Assembly (NCBI GenBank): GCA_027405735.1
Contig: JAPEHQ010000017.1
Location: 937,501-1,001,500, forward strand
Source: Mucor racemosus
Lineage: Eukaryota > Mucoromycota > Mucoromycetes > Mucorales > Mucoraceae
Direction of reading: 5' to 3'
DNA length: 64,000 nt
Notes under the pieces: model-generated
Told to the model about the DNA's origin: nothing
Seen by the model: the letters and a program-made list of their open reading frames with translations, nothing else
Database searches by the model: none
Part shown: piece by piece, positions 45,815 through 60,200 of the stretch
How positions within the stretch are numbered: the first letter of the stretch is position 1
Layout: each line of letters begins with the position of its first letter
Position numbers and translations under genes: made by a program

Positions 45815-46500
45815 AAACTTTGAGGCTTCATATCTCTAGAAATAATTAAGCTAAACTATCACTTTCTAATAATAAAACTTACTTGTTTTAAAGTTCTCTA
45901 TAACATAGTTAAGTATAAAAAAATCATGAGCACTTTTATTTTTTTTGCATTTTTTTGGCATTTTTGTAGTATATTTCAAAATATTTGTTAAATCGATTAG
46001 CAGTTTTTTTTTACTCATGTCATCAAGCTCGTTAAGCTCTCTCGGATCCAATTTAGTTTTTTTTAAAAATATTGATTTTTCGTGGAGATATCCTCAAAAA
46101 TGTGTACAAAAATGTACCTTCATTTCTAGCTTCCATTTTCCCCTTATATACCCTCATCCCAAATTCTGAATCTGAAAAAATTTGTACAAAAATCTCGTTT
46201 TCTCTACGAAAAATGCAGCTAAAAGACTTTACAATAGCTTTATCGATAGATAATGTTTTTGCGCATCCATTCAATTAGTTATATTTTAAATATACGTATA
46301 AAAAGGGATGTGTATTTTCAAAATACATCCAAAATTTCAATTGCATTTTACGCAAAATTTAATGTGAAACATTAATTTGAATTTAATTTAGATGGATGCA
46401 AAATTCAAAACTGTACAAAAACTATTTAATACGCTAGGTCGACTTACTTTGCAGCTCATGAGCCATTAAACGATTTTGTTTTTTGAATCATTTTTTATTC
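45815..46500 (+). repeat. Dispersed repeat B, copy 2
   Basis: Same orientation as copy 1 at 18750-19430, with moderate divergence throughout. Small apparent open frames on both strands are not conserved between the copies, so the repeat is regarded as non-coding. Confidence 0.75.
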
Positions 46501-47536
46501 ATTTCAACATATAAATTTTGGAACCCCGTTATTATAGGTTCTAATAATTAAAAAGCACAAACCGAGCCTTGGACGAGCTTTTGATTTCTTTTCAAAGGCT
46601 CGTGCAGGGGAGAGCGAGCGTCTGCCTTTGCAAAAAGTTCAAATTTAATAATAATTATTAAATGATATGATACCACTACTTTAGATAATTGTCACTTGAC
46701 ATCCATAAGTTTGCTTTACGTAAGATATTTGTCAATTGAAAGGTAAAATAAAGCTCACACAGAGGTGATGATGAGTTTTAGTTGCTACATAAAAAAGCTC
46801 GTTCACCCTACAAGAGCTTTAGTCACTCACAAAAAAAAGCTCGGCTGCATAAAAAAGGTTCGGCTCGTTTTAAATAATTAGTGATAAATTATTCATAACC
46901 GAACGTCAATTAAACATCAATAGAACCACGGTTCCAACATGATGTTCCAGCATGATTACAGCATGATTACAGCATGATATTAAAACATTGTGTTTTACCA
47001 TCATGCCACATTAGTATAATAGATAGCCCCTATAATCCTTATTACATCATCATCTCCCTCAACTCAATTAGTATATAAACCCTCTTTATTTTCTTTTAAT
47101 AAACGATATCTCTTTACTTAATTAAATTTCTAGCTTTTGAGAGTTATATGTAGATAATAATTATTTCCAATACAATAAAATAAAGACTACAAGTGATTAT
47201 ATCGCGGAGAACGTAGGGTCTTCATTATTAATAAGTTAAAAAAGGAAGGCAGGAACCATCCGGTCTTGGATTCTACTAAAAGTACTTATACCATTTCAAT
47301 TCCGTGTGGATAATAGGTCCAATATGGGATTACCTATGATTTGCATAAAATACAAGCCAACATTTACATCTGGAAAATTAAAGCAAATCTCTTTTGCAGT
47401 ACGGCATTGGAAGCGTTTATAGAGACATTTTACTTGCGTTGTTACGTATATGTACAGATTATTTCGTAAGAAGACTTGATCTATACTTCCATACCTTTTT
47501 GGTTATATGATAATCTTGGCTTTTCAACATCTCCAT

Positions 47537-47591
<55 letters not shown>

Positions 47592-47720
47592 ACCTTTAAC
47601 AAAAGTACATTGTGACTTAAACAACTGCTTGTTTTTGAGTGCTTGAAACATATTTTCATTGTTGATTTATTTCCTTTTTTTCTTTATCAAATCAATCAGC
47701 AATTCCACAGGCAATAAACC
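46501..47720. other. Intergenic with LTR-like sequence, upstream of the RING gene
   Basis: 46550-46880 contains repeated AGCTCG/CGAGCC words at both ends, perhaps a small inverted-repeat element. 46935-47150 resembles an LTR: TATATAAACCCTC then TTAATAAACGATATC, like solo LTR 1, but I could not place its ends or a target duplication. The rest (47160-47720) is probably the promoter region of the RING gene and contains the TG microsatellite. Confidence 0.4.
47541..47587 (+). repeat. (TG)n microsatellite
   Basis: An uninterrupted TG run of about 47 bp, 135 bp upstream of the RING-gene ATG. It produces a spurious His/Thr frame on the minus strand. Confidence 0.95.
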
Positions 47721-49428
47721 ATGAAAATTAATCAGCCAACTGTCAAGGTATATATTATTGTTTGACATGAGATTGAATATGTGTTCCTTATTTAACAAAT
47801 AAATAGTCAGCTATACGAGACGAATTAACGTGTGGCAAGTACCTGAATATGAATTAAACTTCTTTGATCTTCTTCTCATTACATCCTCTAGCTTTATGCC
47901 AAGATATATTCGATAAACCACAAGCTCTCATTCCTTGTTTGCACACATTTTGTTTAAGTTGTGTCAGCTCGATCCCTACTAGTTATGGAAACGACAATCT
48001 CACTTGCCCTATTTGCAGAAGAATAGCAAATAGCTTTGCTAGTAACTTTTCAATGCAAAATTTTATTGACATATTTAACAACGCATCATTACATGAAATC
48101 GAAGAAATTGAACCTGAAAAAATCATTGTAAATAGGGGTACAAACGAGTCCAGTACATCAATAACCGGCACTTTCTCTCCTCTCAGTGATCTAGGCATCA
48201 GTGAGGATCCTCAACAAGACGAAGCAGAATCGTCAAATGCCGCATTTTCTACAGCCACGTCTTCCTCATCAGCTTCATCATATCAGTCTGTATCGAAGTA
48301 GGTTGAATATGTTGAGTAATATTAATTATTGTTACTGAGGAATATGACATTTATATAGCTTTGGTGTGATGAAAAAACCTTGTAGATCATGTATCTATGG
48401 CAACAATACTTCTTATTCTTGTCCAATGCCTATAACAGATGATCAACAAGATGGATTTGGACACCTTTTATGTGGATATTGTTTGGAATTTATGCCAGCA
48501 AGAGGATTTGGAGGCAATGAACCTGCAATTAATCAGTGTTGTAGCTTTTGTGGTGTTGTTGCATGCGACGAGTATTGGAGGTGCAAAAACAGATCCAATG
48601 CTGCTAAATTATATATACTGAGCGGTAATTGTATACAATGCTCTAGCCATCATTATGGGTTATTAACCTAATTTATACAAATCTACAGAGATAAATGATA
48701 TAGGCGTATGGATACAAGACATTGATTCAATAGAAACAAAAGAGGACGGTCATTTGAATAAAGTCGAAATCGATTTATTAACAAGGTATTTGCGTCGAAC
48801 TGACTTAAACTGGGCAGATGCATGGAAAACTTGTTTGAATGAATTGGATGAAAATATATATACATCTCGTAAGTTAATCACACCATACTAGACATTTTAT
48901 TGACTTGATGATGATAATTGTTCTAGCTATTGTAAGGAGGATGACGCCTCTAGGTCTTCAAATCTATAATACTCGTCGTTTACCTAGCTATGATGGAAAC
49001 TATACTGTTGAAAGTGATGAAGATGAAGACGAATATTACGATAGAATCGGAGAAGAAGGTGTATTGCCTTCAGAGAATTTACGAGCATGCTATTCTTGTG
49101 CAGTTACAGTAGTTAATGGTCAATTTTATGGATATTGGAAAAATATTATTGAAGATGGATTATTGGGATGTAAGTTTTTCTTTTTTTTTTTTAAAAAAAA
49201 AAAAAAAATGGCTGCTGATCCCAGCAATTGATTTATGGTTAATTAGATACAGATAATCGAGATATATGCACAAGAGGAATGCAATGTGATACTCAATGGA
49301 GAACACCAAGTCAGTTTTTAATCTTTACACTTATAATAGCAGGTTGACTAATTTGAAATGTGCATTTAATAGGTCATGCTCGAAGATTGAGTCATGTTGG
49401 AGTACCGCAAGATGCATCAATTCTCTAG
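47721..49428 (+). CDS. CHFR-like RING-finger E3 ubiquitin ligase
   Basis: Exons 47721-47747, 47807-47834, 47892-48297, 48359-48624, 48689-48868, 48927-49169, 49247-49309, 49373-49428; 422 aa. RING at ~14-60: D-E-L-T-C-A-L-C-Q-D-I-F, C-L-H-T-F-C-L-S-C and C-P-I-C-R-R. After a Ser-rich linker comes a Cys-rich domain (C-R-S-C, C-G-Y-C-L-E-F-M-P-A-R, C-C-S-F-C-G-V-V-A-C, Y-W-R-C) of the CHFR type, then R-A-C-Y-S-C-A. It lacks the N-terminal FHA domain of vertebrate CHFR. It probably ubiquitinates unknown targets; a mitotic-checkpoint role is only by analogy. Intron 2 starts GCAAGT (GC-AG), forced by the RING sequence. The gene ends 101 bp from the convergent PLC-like gene. Confidence 0.82.
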
Positions 49429-49529
49429 CCCTTTACGTTAAATTTTACAATGATACCAATTATTTTCCATTTATTTGTATACTTATTTACTTATCACCAT
49501 AGTATAAATTAAAAAATATGAATTCAAAA

Positions 49530-50844
49530 CTAAAGCTCGTCTCTTTCGACCTTTTTTTCTTCTTTTTTGAGATACTTGGATGTTTTAATCAAGTCATAAT
49601 TGCCATTCCATTTAGCGTAATTAAGGTCCATCATACGTTTTTCAAGTTCTTTCAAATAAGGCAATTGATGTTGATAGTTATCAGAAGAAAATAGAGAAAT
49701 AAATGTGTTTAAAGGTGAATCATTAAGATTACAACCTTTTCTACTGAGTAAGATATCTTCGATAATTTCAGGGGTATATTCGAAACCTTGGTGATTTGTT
49801 AAATAGGCTTCAAGTGCAATACCCCCAGCAGGAATTCTACATTCTTTACGAATATTGGTCTTCAAGTCATCAAGTGATAATACAGGTTCTTTGTGGATAG
49901 ATCTCCAAAATGTGGGAGTGAAATAAGCTGCATTATATCCGGGAGTTGAAATGATCTGATCTGATTTTGTAATCATAAATTTAGTACGAACGCCAACAAC
50001 TTCGCCATCACCTTCCCATTGAGCCATATCGGGATAGTATTCTACAACATCAGCCATAGAAGGCCAAGGTCCTTTTCCTCGGGTATAAACAAAAGGACAC
50101 TGGCAAGATTTAGTATACAGTAATTTAAGAAACTAGGTACAACCAATTACCTCGTTCTTTACAAATTCATCTGTACCAGCAGTTGCTTCCGTATGAATTT
50201 TACAAATTTCGTCAATAAGATTGTCTAATTCTTTTGTATTTACTGGTTCAGCAACATTTTCTGATTTAAAATTGATAATGAAAAATTGTTGAACACTATC
50301 TCTTGAAAACATAAAAATGTCATTGAGCACATTTTGAAATGTCTTTTTCAAAGGAGTTCCATCAAAATTTGAGCAAGTTGTAATTTTTCCTTGACTGATT
50401 TACAATGAATAAACTGCTAATCATATAGCCAAACATATATTTACTTACTCTTTGCATAAGTTAACATCCAAATAACGAATACCTATGATTAAACCAGTTT
50501 AATTATACCACGGCTTTTGATTGTCCGAATTCACTTTGTTTTCCTTACCGTCAGAAAGTGCTTTTGAAATATCATTTGATTCTGCATCATGAGCACCAAG
50601 ATAGAAACCTTGATTTATAGGCAAATCTTTATATTCTGGATATCCATTACAAGGACCAGGTCCGCTCATAGCCTCGGAAAAGCCAACACTAGTTCTAAAA
50701 CAAACAAATCAACATCAAGCGAGAAACAAATAAACTTTATAATTTTTACTCGGTACTGTCGTCTTCAATAATTTCTACGCCAATTTGAGCATTGACACCT
50801 GCATATATTAAAGCAGCAGCGAATAAAGGAGACCACACTTTCAT
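49530..50844 (-). CDS. Secreted PLC-like phosphodiesterase (PI-PLC X-domain fold)
   Basis: Exons in transcript order: 50844-50750, 50694-50549, 50482-50449, 50394-50151, 50099-49530; 362 aa. A signal peptide is clear (M-K-V-W-S-P-L-F-A-A-A-L-I-Y-A). The first half of the fold shows G-A-H-D-A-E-S-N and D-G-I-R-Y-L-D-V, the family's first catalytic His and following strand, then Q-Q-F-F-I-I-N-F. The place where relatives carry the second His (L-C-H-T-S-C-like) reads T-T-C-S-N-F, so that His seems absent and activity is doubtful. The C-terminus is Lys/Glu-rich (K-K-E-E-K-K-V-E-R-D-E-L); the terminal R-D-E-L resembles an ER-retrieval signal. Substrate unknown. Divergent from PAP1. Confidence 0.78.
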
Positions 50845-51272
50845 TATTTGTATTTTTTATACTTGTAAAAAAGGAAAAGGAAGGAGTTAATTAATTGGAT
50901 GTTTCGGGGGGAGCATATTGACAATGTTACAGTACAACAACAACAGAAACTTCACATCCCGCTTCAGGCTGTGATTTTCAAATATAAATTTCTGCACAAT
51001 AAATGGATCAAATCAGAAAAAAAACATGATATTTATATATTAAACATGCTCTAAATGTCTCCTTTTGTATTTTTACATCTTTAGTAAAGAAAAATCATCA
51101 ATTACTTGATTGTAAATGCTTTGAATTAGGATTTATTTAATAGTCTAGACAGTCACCAAAAGAAGAATGAAATAGCTATTTATATACAATAAAAATGTTG
51201 TTGAACTCTCCCTTTTCTCTCTCTCTCTCTTTTATACATTTTCTCTTGCCTTTTCACCGTGTAAATTAATCA
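50845..51272. promoter_or_regulatory. Divergent promoter region, PLC-like gene / PAP1
   Basis: 428 bp between two outward-facing start codons. A pyrimidine-rich tract (CTCTCCC then TTTCTCTCTCTCTCTC, about 51206-51231) followed by TTTATACATTTTC lies 40-65 bp upstream of the PAP1 ATG. This is a common core-promoter arrangement in fungi. No specific factor site can be named. Confidence 0.4.
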
Positions 51273-53458
<2,186 letters not shown>

Positions 53459-53879
53459 AATCTATTACTAACTCTCTTTTTTTTTTCAATATATAATTTG
53501 TTATTTTGTCTAGTTGAATTTTTCTTTTTTATTATTATTATATTATTATTTTGTTTTCAATCAATAAACAAATTCATGGGGTCGCTTTCATTTTGAAGCA
53601 ACCTAATTTTTTTTTTTTATAAAAACACCAATGGTATATTTAACATTTGCTTGTGTAGCGTCAATCTTTGATTATATTTTCATGCCATTATTCTGTTGTG
53701 AATTACGGATATGTCATCTTTTTTATAGAAATGGATTTAGTTGACCCCACAAATGACTGGGCTCAAATAGCCTTTTAGTCATCTCTTTTTGGACGTCTAT
53801 AATTAATGGTTATTTTTCTCACCTTAAAGTTTCCCTTTTTCTTCCCCCTTTTTATACATTTTTTCTTTTATTTTATACT
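53459..53879. promoter_or_regulatory. PAP1 terminator and PEX5 promoter region
   Basis: 421 bp. The left part is T-rich with TATTATTATTA runs, likely the PAP1 3' end. A pyrimidine tract (CCCTTTTTCTTCCCCCTTTTT at about 53831) and TTTATACATT lie 10-50 bp upstream of the PEX5 ATG, repeating the arrangement before PAP1. Confidence 0.4.
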
Positions 53880-55935
53880 ATGGCTTTTAAAAATATGATG
53901 AATGGCGATGATTCTTGCGGTGGAGCAAACCCTATGGCTCAAATGATGAAGCAATTTGGCCAAGATAGATCCCTACAAAGAGTGAGTTTTGTATATTAGT
54001 CATATTGTATTTTTGCATACAAACACAGTTTTTTCTCTGTTTATCTAGGATCAATTCGCTGGTCCTTCTCAACAAAATGCTGGACCATCATCAGTAAGTA
54101 CATATTTAATCAGATGCTTTATGTTTACAAGTATTTATAAAACCAAAAAAAAAAAAAAAAAATAGATGCGTACCCAAAGACAACAAGGACCTGGGTTTTC
54201 CCAGGGTGGAGACATGGTAAATGAGTTTTTCGGTCAGGAACAACAACAGCAACCACAAAGAATGGGTATGGGAAGCAATGCTTTTGAATTCTCGGCTTTA
54301 CAAAGAGAGTTGGATGCTGTTCGTCAAGTGCCCGCAGCTGGAGGTTGGGCAAATGAATTTGGAGGCCAACATCAACAACAGGGCCCTAAATTATGGGAAT
54401 TAACACCTGGAGAAGAAGAAGCTATGGAAAAGGCATTTTTAGAAAGTAAAGCAGCTGCTGGACCATCTCAAAGCGCATCAGGTAAGACAAGAAAATTTAA
54501 AGTTTTATTATACCATCTAAATTCTCCTAATATTATAGTTTGGAGGGAGGAATTCATGAATCACCCCGAAGTAACCAATATGAATCCAGCACAATTAGCT
54601 GAATTCGAAACGGCTTTCCAGAAACATTTCGACTGGGCAAACGAATTCGATCTTCATCAAAGTAAAGGCAAAGGACGTCTTGAATTAAATAACAATGCTT
54701 CATGGGAGGAACAGTTTGCTTCATTTGACGGACCTACAGAAGAAGAAATGGCTCGAAAAGTCGAAGAAGCTGCTGCTGCTCAAGATCCTGCATTTGAACA
54801 ATTTGAAAATGTTTGGCAAAACATCCGTGATCAAATGGCCGAGGATAATGATTGGGAAGACGAGTTTGGAAATTTCAATAATGGTGGCGCTATTTACAAA
54901 CCTGATTTAGGAGAATATGTATTTGAAGTTGCAAACCCCTTTTTAAATCATCCCGATCCCATGTCTGAAGGTATGAGATTAATGGAATCAGGCGGTTCCC
55001 TTAGTGATGCTGCTATGGCTTTTGAAGCTGTAGTTCAAAAAGATCCTGCAAATTCAGAAGCTTGGATGCATCTCGGTAATGTACAAGCCCAAAATGAAAA
55101 AGAAGAACCAGCTATCCGTGCATTAGAAAGAGCTATTGAATCTGACCCAGGAAATTTACAAGCTTTAATGTCATTGGCAGTCAGTTACACAAATGAATCT
55201 TATGATCACGCTGCATACCAAACTCTAGAACGTTGGATCACTCAAAAATACCCCCAAATCGCTGGAAACTTACCTTTACCCGAGGCTACTTCACCATTTG
55301 AGCTTCATGACAGAGTTACAGACTTGTTCTTATCTGCTGCTAGACAAGCTCCTGATGGTCAATTGATGGATCCCGATGTACAAGTTGGTTTGGGTGTTTT
55401 GTTTTACGGTAGTGGTGACCTTGATAAAGCTATTGATTGTTTCGTTGCTGCACTAAAGGGTCGTCCTGATGTAAATTTCTGTTGATATTTTGTATATATA
55501 GATATTCATATTATATAATTTTTAGGATTACTTGTTATGGAATCGTATGGGTGCTACTTTGGCGAACAATGGTCGCTCAGAAGAAGCCATTGACGCTTAC
55601 CATAAAGCTCTTGAATTACGTCCATCTTTTGTTCGTGCTAGATATAACATTGGTGTTAGTTGTGTAAATATTGGTTGTTACAAGGAAGCAGCAGAGCACA
55701 TTTTAACTGGTCTCTCAATGCATAAACGCGGCAACGGAGACTCAGAGGAGGGTGTAAATGTATCTAATAATTCTTGGGAAATGTTGAGAAAAGCATTCAT
55801 CATGATGGTACGTAGATAAATTTCAAATTGGAAGAATATACTTTAATGCTTTATATTTAGGATCGTCGTGATTTAGCCGATAAAGCTGTTGTTGGAGCAG
55901 ATTTGAATCAATTCCGTCCAGAATTCGAATTTTAA
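53880..55935 (+). CDS. PEX5: Peroxisomal targeting signal 1 receptor Pex5
   Basis: Cycling receptor importing PTS1 proteins into peroxisomes. Exons 53880-53981, 54049-54093, 54166-54481, 54539-55470, 55526-55807, 55861-55935; 583 aa. The N-terminus has the conserved cysteine (Cys13 in D-D-S-C-G-G-A-N-P) used for monoubiquitination and recycling, then D-R-S-L-Q-R. Pex14/Pex13-binding pentapeptides appear several times (W-A-N-E-F twice, W-R-E-E-F, W-E-E-Q-F, W-E-D-E-F). The C-terminal half is TPR: A-W-M-H-L-G-N-V-Q-A-Q, L-L-W-N-R-M-G-A-T-L-A-N and Y-N-I-G-V-S-C-V-N-I. Intron 3 (54482-54538) is 57 nt without a stop in frame, so a retained form would add 19 residues. Confidence 0.95.
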
Positions 55936-57270
55936 TCTGTTGTGTAATCCTAATTTTGTATGTATTTCTATTGTAATTGAGGAGTCTTTTATTTTGGTTT
56001 TATTTTCTCGTAGACATTTCAAATAATAAATATGTTCTCCTTTTTTTTTTCATCGTTCATTGTTATAGTTTTTTCAATAAATCCAAGGATTTTGAAGTAG
56101 TGATTAAATTCTGCATACATTTTACTTTAAAGTATTGATTTAACAACTAGTTGCTAATGAGTTGTGATAAAACATCACTTTTTTTGGCATAAATTACTGT
56201 GGGCGGTGCTTGAAATACATTTTTAGATTTTTGATTCAAAAAACATGAAAAAATGGCAAAAAAAATTTCTTTTGAAATTTAAACAATATTTTCATTAATA
56301 AGCAACCTTTTGTTTTATAATATAATTGCTAGATATTTTGATTCCTAATCTAACAGTATACTTTTTGAAGAAATGTTCATGCAAAATTATTTCTCTAGAT
56401 CCCAAAAACTGAAAAACAGTTTCTGTCCAGGAACGCAATTTTTTAATAACATAATTTATAATTTAGCATTTTAAAGTTATAGCACTAGCTATTAGCTACA
56501 TTTTAAATGTTTCAGTGCAAAAAAATATGTATTTTTCGTAGAGAAAATGAGATTTCTGTGTTTTTCGATTCAAATCCCTTGTGAGTACAAGGAAAAATTT
56601 GTCAAAAATTGAACCTTTTTTTTTTTCTGTGAAATGTGTTTATATATATTGCGAATGTTAGAAAAACATGTTTCCACTTGAAAGCAAGCCTCTAGCTCTT
56701 TTATTTCACGAGATATTGCCTCTTGAATACCTGATTTCTACAGAAATTGAGGTTTTTTTGTATGGAAAGACATATTTCTATATATCTTTTATTTTTTGGT
56801 TGTCAAATAAAAAATGAGAATATATATTTCATATAATACATTACTTTTTTCGGCCTTTTACTATGTATTTTAGCAATTATAAAGGTTCAAAACAATCCTT
56901 AAAAGATTTTGAAAATTGACTGATTTGAATGTTTCAGATCGAAGAAACTTCAGCTCGTATTAATAGTTGTCAAATTAATGAGTCTAATGAAAGAGATCCT
57001 GTACAATAAAAAAATATTATTGAAGCGTATGTGTGTCTACTATTTAAACTGATATATTTTATTCTATCATTATATTGCGAATTTATTCAAATTTATTGCT
57101 TCAATGTTGATTTGAAGCGGCATAATACTTGTTTATTTTCATAATATGTAACACAATATCAATTTTACAATGATTTCATTGGATAGTTGAGCTTCAGAGA
57201 AGAGTTTAGTTACAAAAACAGCAAAAGTAAGTTCTAATATCCTTTTAAACAATTTTAAATCATTTAAGTA
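55936..57270. other. Intergenic between PEX5 and SMC5, with inverted repeat-B remnant
   Basis: 1.3 kb of AT-rich sequence. About 56430-56780 read on the minus strand recalls repeat B (the stretch TTTTTCGTAGAGAAAATGAGATT at 56533 is the reverse complement of a repeat-B word), strongly diverged. No gene is supported. The right end holds the SMC5 promoter. Confidence 0.45.
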
Positions 57271-60200
57271 ATGGAAAATATGTTTGGTAAAGAATTAAAA
57301 AGTAATGATGAGATGGTTGAAACATCTGAAGAATTTCATAATCCTGCAAACCAAGATACTCAAATAAGAGAAGCTGTAAATGTACAAGATGTACAAATGA
57401 TAGATGAGGAAGAGGGGTTAGATGAAGAGGATAAGGAAGACGCAAAAGAGGATTCAGCACCAACAGTTAATAGCTTGGCGTTAAATCCATTATTGATTGA
57501 TTCAGATGGGTAATTTTTTTACATAAAACTATAAAATCTAATCAATATTCATCTAGTTTTTCAATCATATAGTTTCATTGAAGGTTCCATTGTTAAAATT
57601 ACAGCAACAAATTTTATTACATTTGATCATTGTGAGATTATTCCAGGACCTCATATAAATATAATATTAGGCCCAAATGGTACTGGCAAGTCCACCATTG
57701 CTTGTGCAATTGCATTAGGTTTGGGTGGTGCCCCTGATTTATTAGGAAGATCCAAGGATATCAATGCATTTGTCAAAACTGGTGAAACTAAAGCAACAAT
57801 CATAATTGAACTCAAGAAGATAGAAACTCAAAATATTACCATACAACGTTCATTCAAGAAGACTGGCAAAGGCAGTGAATGGAGAATCAATGGTTCGTAA
57901 AATATTTGTTATAAAATAATCCTATATATCTCATATCCTTGAATTTTGTAGGCAAAATCTGCACACACAAAGAAGTTCAAACCATTGTGAAAGGCTTCAA
58001 TATCCAAGTTGATAATTTGTGGTAGCCTAAAGATTAATTTTCAAGATGTTATAAATGAAATATTAAACTTCATAATAATAGTCAATTCTTGCCTCAAGAT
58101 CGTGTTGCAGAGTTTGTAGAGGTAATCTAGTATAAAATACTATTAATATTCTTTTTTTCCAACATGATATATAATTTCAGATGACACCTTCTTCACTCTT
58201 TGAAAATACTTTGGCTGCTGCCAGTACAGGTAGATTAACTGAAATGCATCAAGAACTAATCAAGCTTCAAAATGATGAAAAGGCTTTAATCGAAACTCAT
58301 ACTTCTTATCTCTCACATTTACGCTTTATGAAATCCAAAAATGAAGTATTAGAAAAAGACATGTTGAGATTAAAGTATAGAGAGGCTATTTACAATAACA
58401 TCCAACTTTTGAAAGCACAAATTCCTCTCGTTCGATATACAGATTCAAAAACTAGATGTGATGAATCTGTTGTAAATTATAAGAAAGAAACAGAAAATTA
58501 TCAAAAGGCTAGAGAGGAAGCTGCTAATATCAAAGCTTTACTTGAGTAAGTTGATTGAAAATTAATCAAAACAACTAGTTTTATTAACGTGGCAATATTC
58601 CTTTCAAGTGAAATGGAAGCAGAAAAGAAAAGAGCTAGCAGGGTTATGGAAGCAACAGAAAATGACTACAAGACAGCATTAATAGAAGCAAGAGAAGTTG
58701 GCGAAGAAATTAAGATCAAGGTAAGTAGCGTAAAGGTATACAAAGACGCGTATACAAATACTCGATTGCATTCTAGAGAGCTGAAATTGTTGGCTTTCAT
58801 CGTTTTATTGCTGAGCACGAAAAGGTGTTGCTTGAAAGAGAAGAAGAAATTAAAATAAGCAATACAAAGATTCAACGATGGGAGCAGCAGTTGATAATAA
58901 AGCCTAACTTTGATACTTTTCAATTCGAAGCTGCTATTGTATGCATATTTATTTTATATCTCTTTTAACGCAACAGGCTAATCAGATTATTTAGACTGAG
59001 ATCAATCGAGAGATCAATAATTTGCACATTGAAAAATTGGAAATTGATCAGAAATCTAGTGATGAGAACAAATCTAAAAATCAAAATGCCCAACTTTTAG
59101 AATCAAAAAATCAACAGTAAGCCAAAATTCGTTTGATAATATAAATTTTGGTAATTAAAACTGTTTATCTTTTCAATAGAATGAAGCAGCTTGAAAATAC
59201 CAAGGGGTCACGTTTGAGAATGTTGAGTCAATACGATCCAGATACTGCCAAGGCATACCGCTGGTTACTTAACAATAAAGATATATTTGTTGGTCGGGTC
59301 TATGGACCTGTTGCTCTGTTACTTGATATCAAGGATCCAAAATATGCATCTCAAGTAGAGTATGCTTTGGGTGGTATCCACAGCTCAAATCTCAAGGTAA
59401 GTTGTATAATATATAAACGTTCTTTATAAAGAAATAATCTAAACATTACTATAGCAATTCATTTGTGAAAAGAAAGAGGATTATAAGCTAATGACAAAAA
59501 TTTGTATTGGCCAACAAAACTTGGGAATTACTATAAACTGGCCTGATCTTGATTCTTCTGAAGATTACAGAAGAGTTCCTATACCAAGAACAGTTCTTCA
59601 AGCAAAATTTGGTTTCTATGGTTATGTTTCTGACCTTCTTGATGGACCCAAATACGTAATTGATACATTATGTTTTGATGCTTGTATCAACTCTATCCCT
59701 ATTACTATTAATCATATCGATGAGCAATACGTTGTTGATACTGGTCCTTTCAAAAATTTTGCTGCTGACGATACATTTTATACTTTAAATACAAGTAATT
59801 ACAGTAGAAGAGCAAAGCAAATACACACAAACATCATTCCACAAGCCCAGTATTTGAATAACGTAACTAATACTGAAGCTCAGATCAAGTTGAAGGAGGA
59901 AATGAAATGTATTATTGCCAGCATTCAACAAACTGATATTACTCTCAAAGATTTAAATCAAGAACAAGATAAGGTTAGAGAGAAATTGGAGGAAAAGAAA
60001 CATGCAAAAGAAGATCAACAAGCACAAATGAGAGATGTGCAAGAGAGAATCCAAAAATATGAACAACAATTACGAAAATTAGAGCAACTCAACATGGAGT
60101 TGGTCGAAAAGAGAAACCGATTCGAAAAAGATAAAGTAGACATAAATATACTAAAAGAACGCGTTGAGGAAATCACTGATAAGGAAGGTAGTTTAATAGC

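Noticed and set aside
46550..46880. Small inverted-repeat transposon
   Set aside because: Only short AGCTCG/CGAGCC words recur; no clean terminal pair or target duplication could be defined.
47459..47659. Minus-strand frame with a His-Thr run
   Set aside because: Produced by the TG microsatellite; no exon borders and no conserved sequence.
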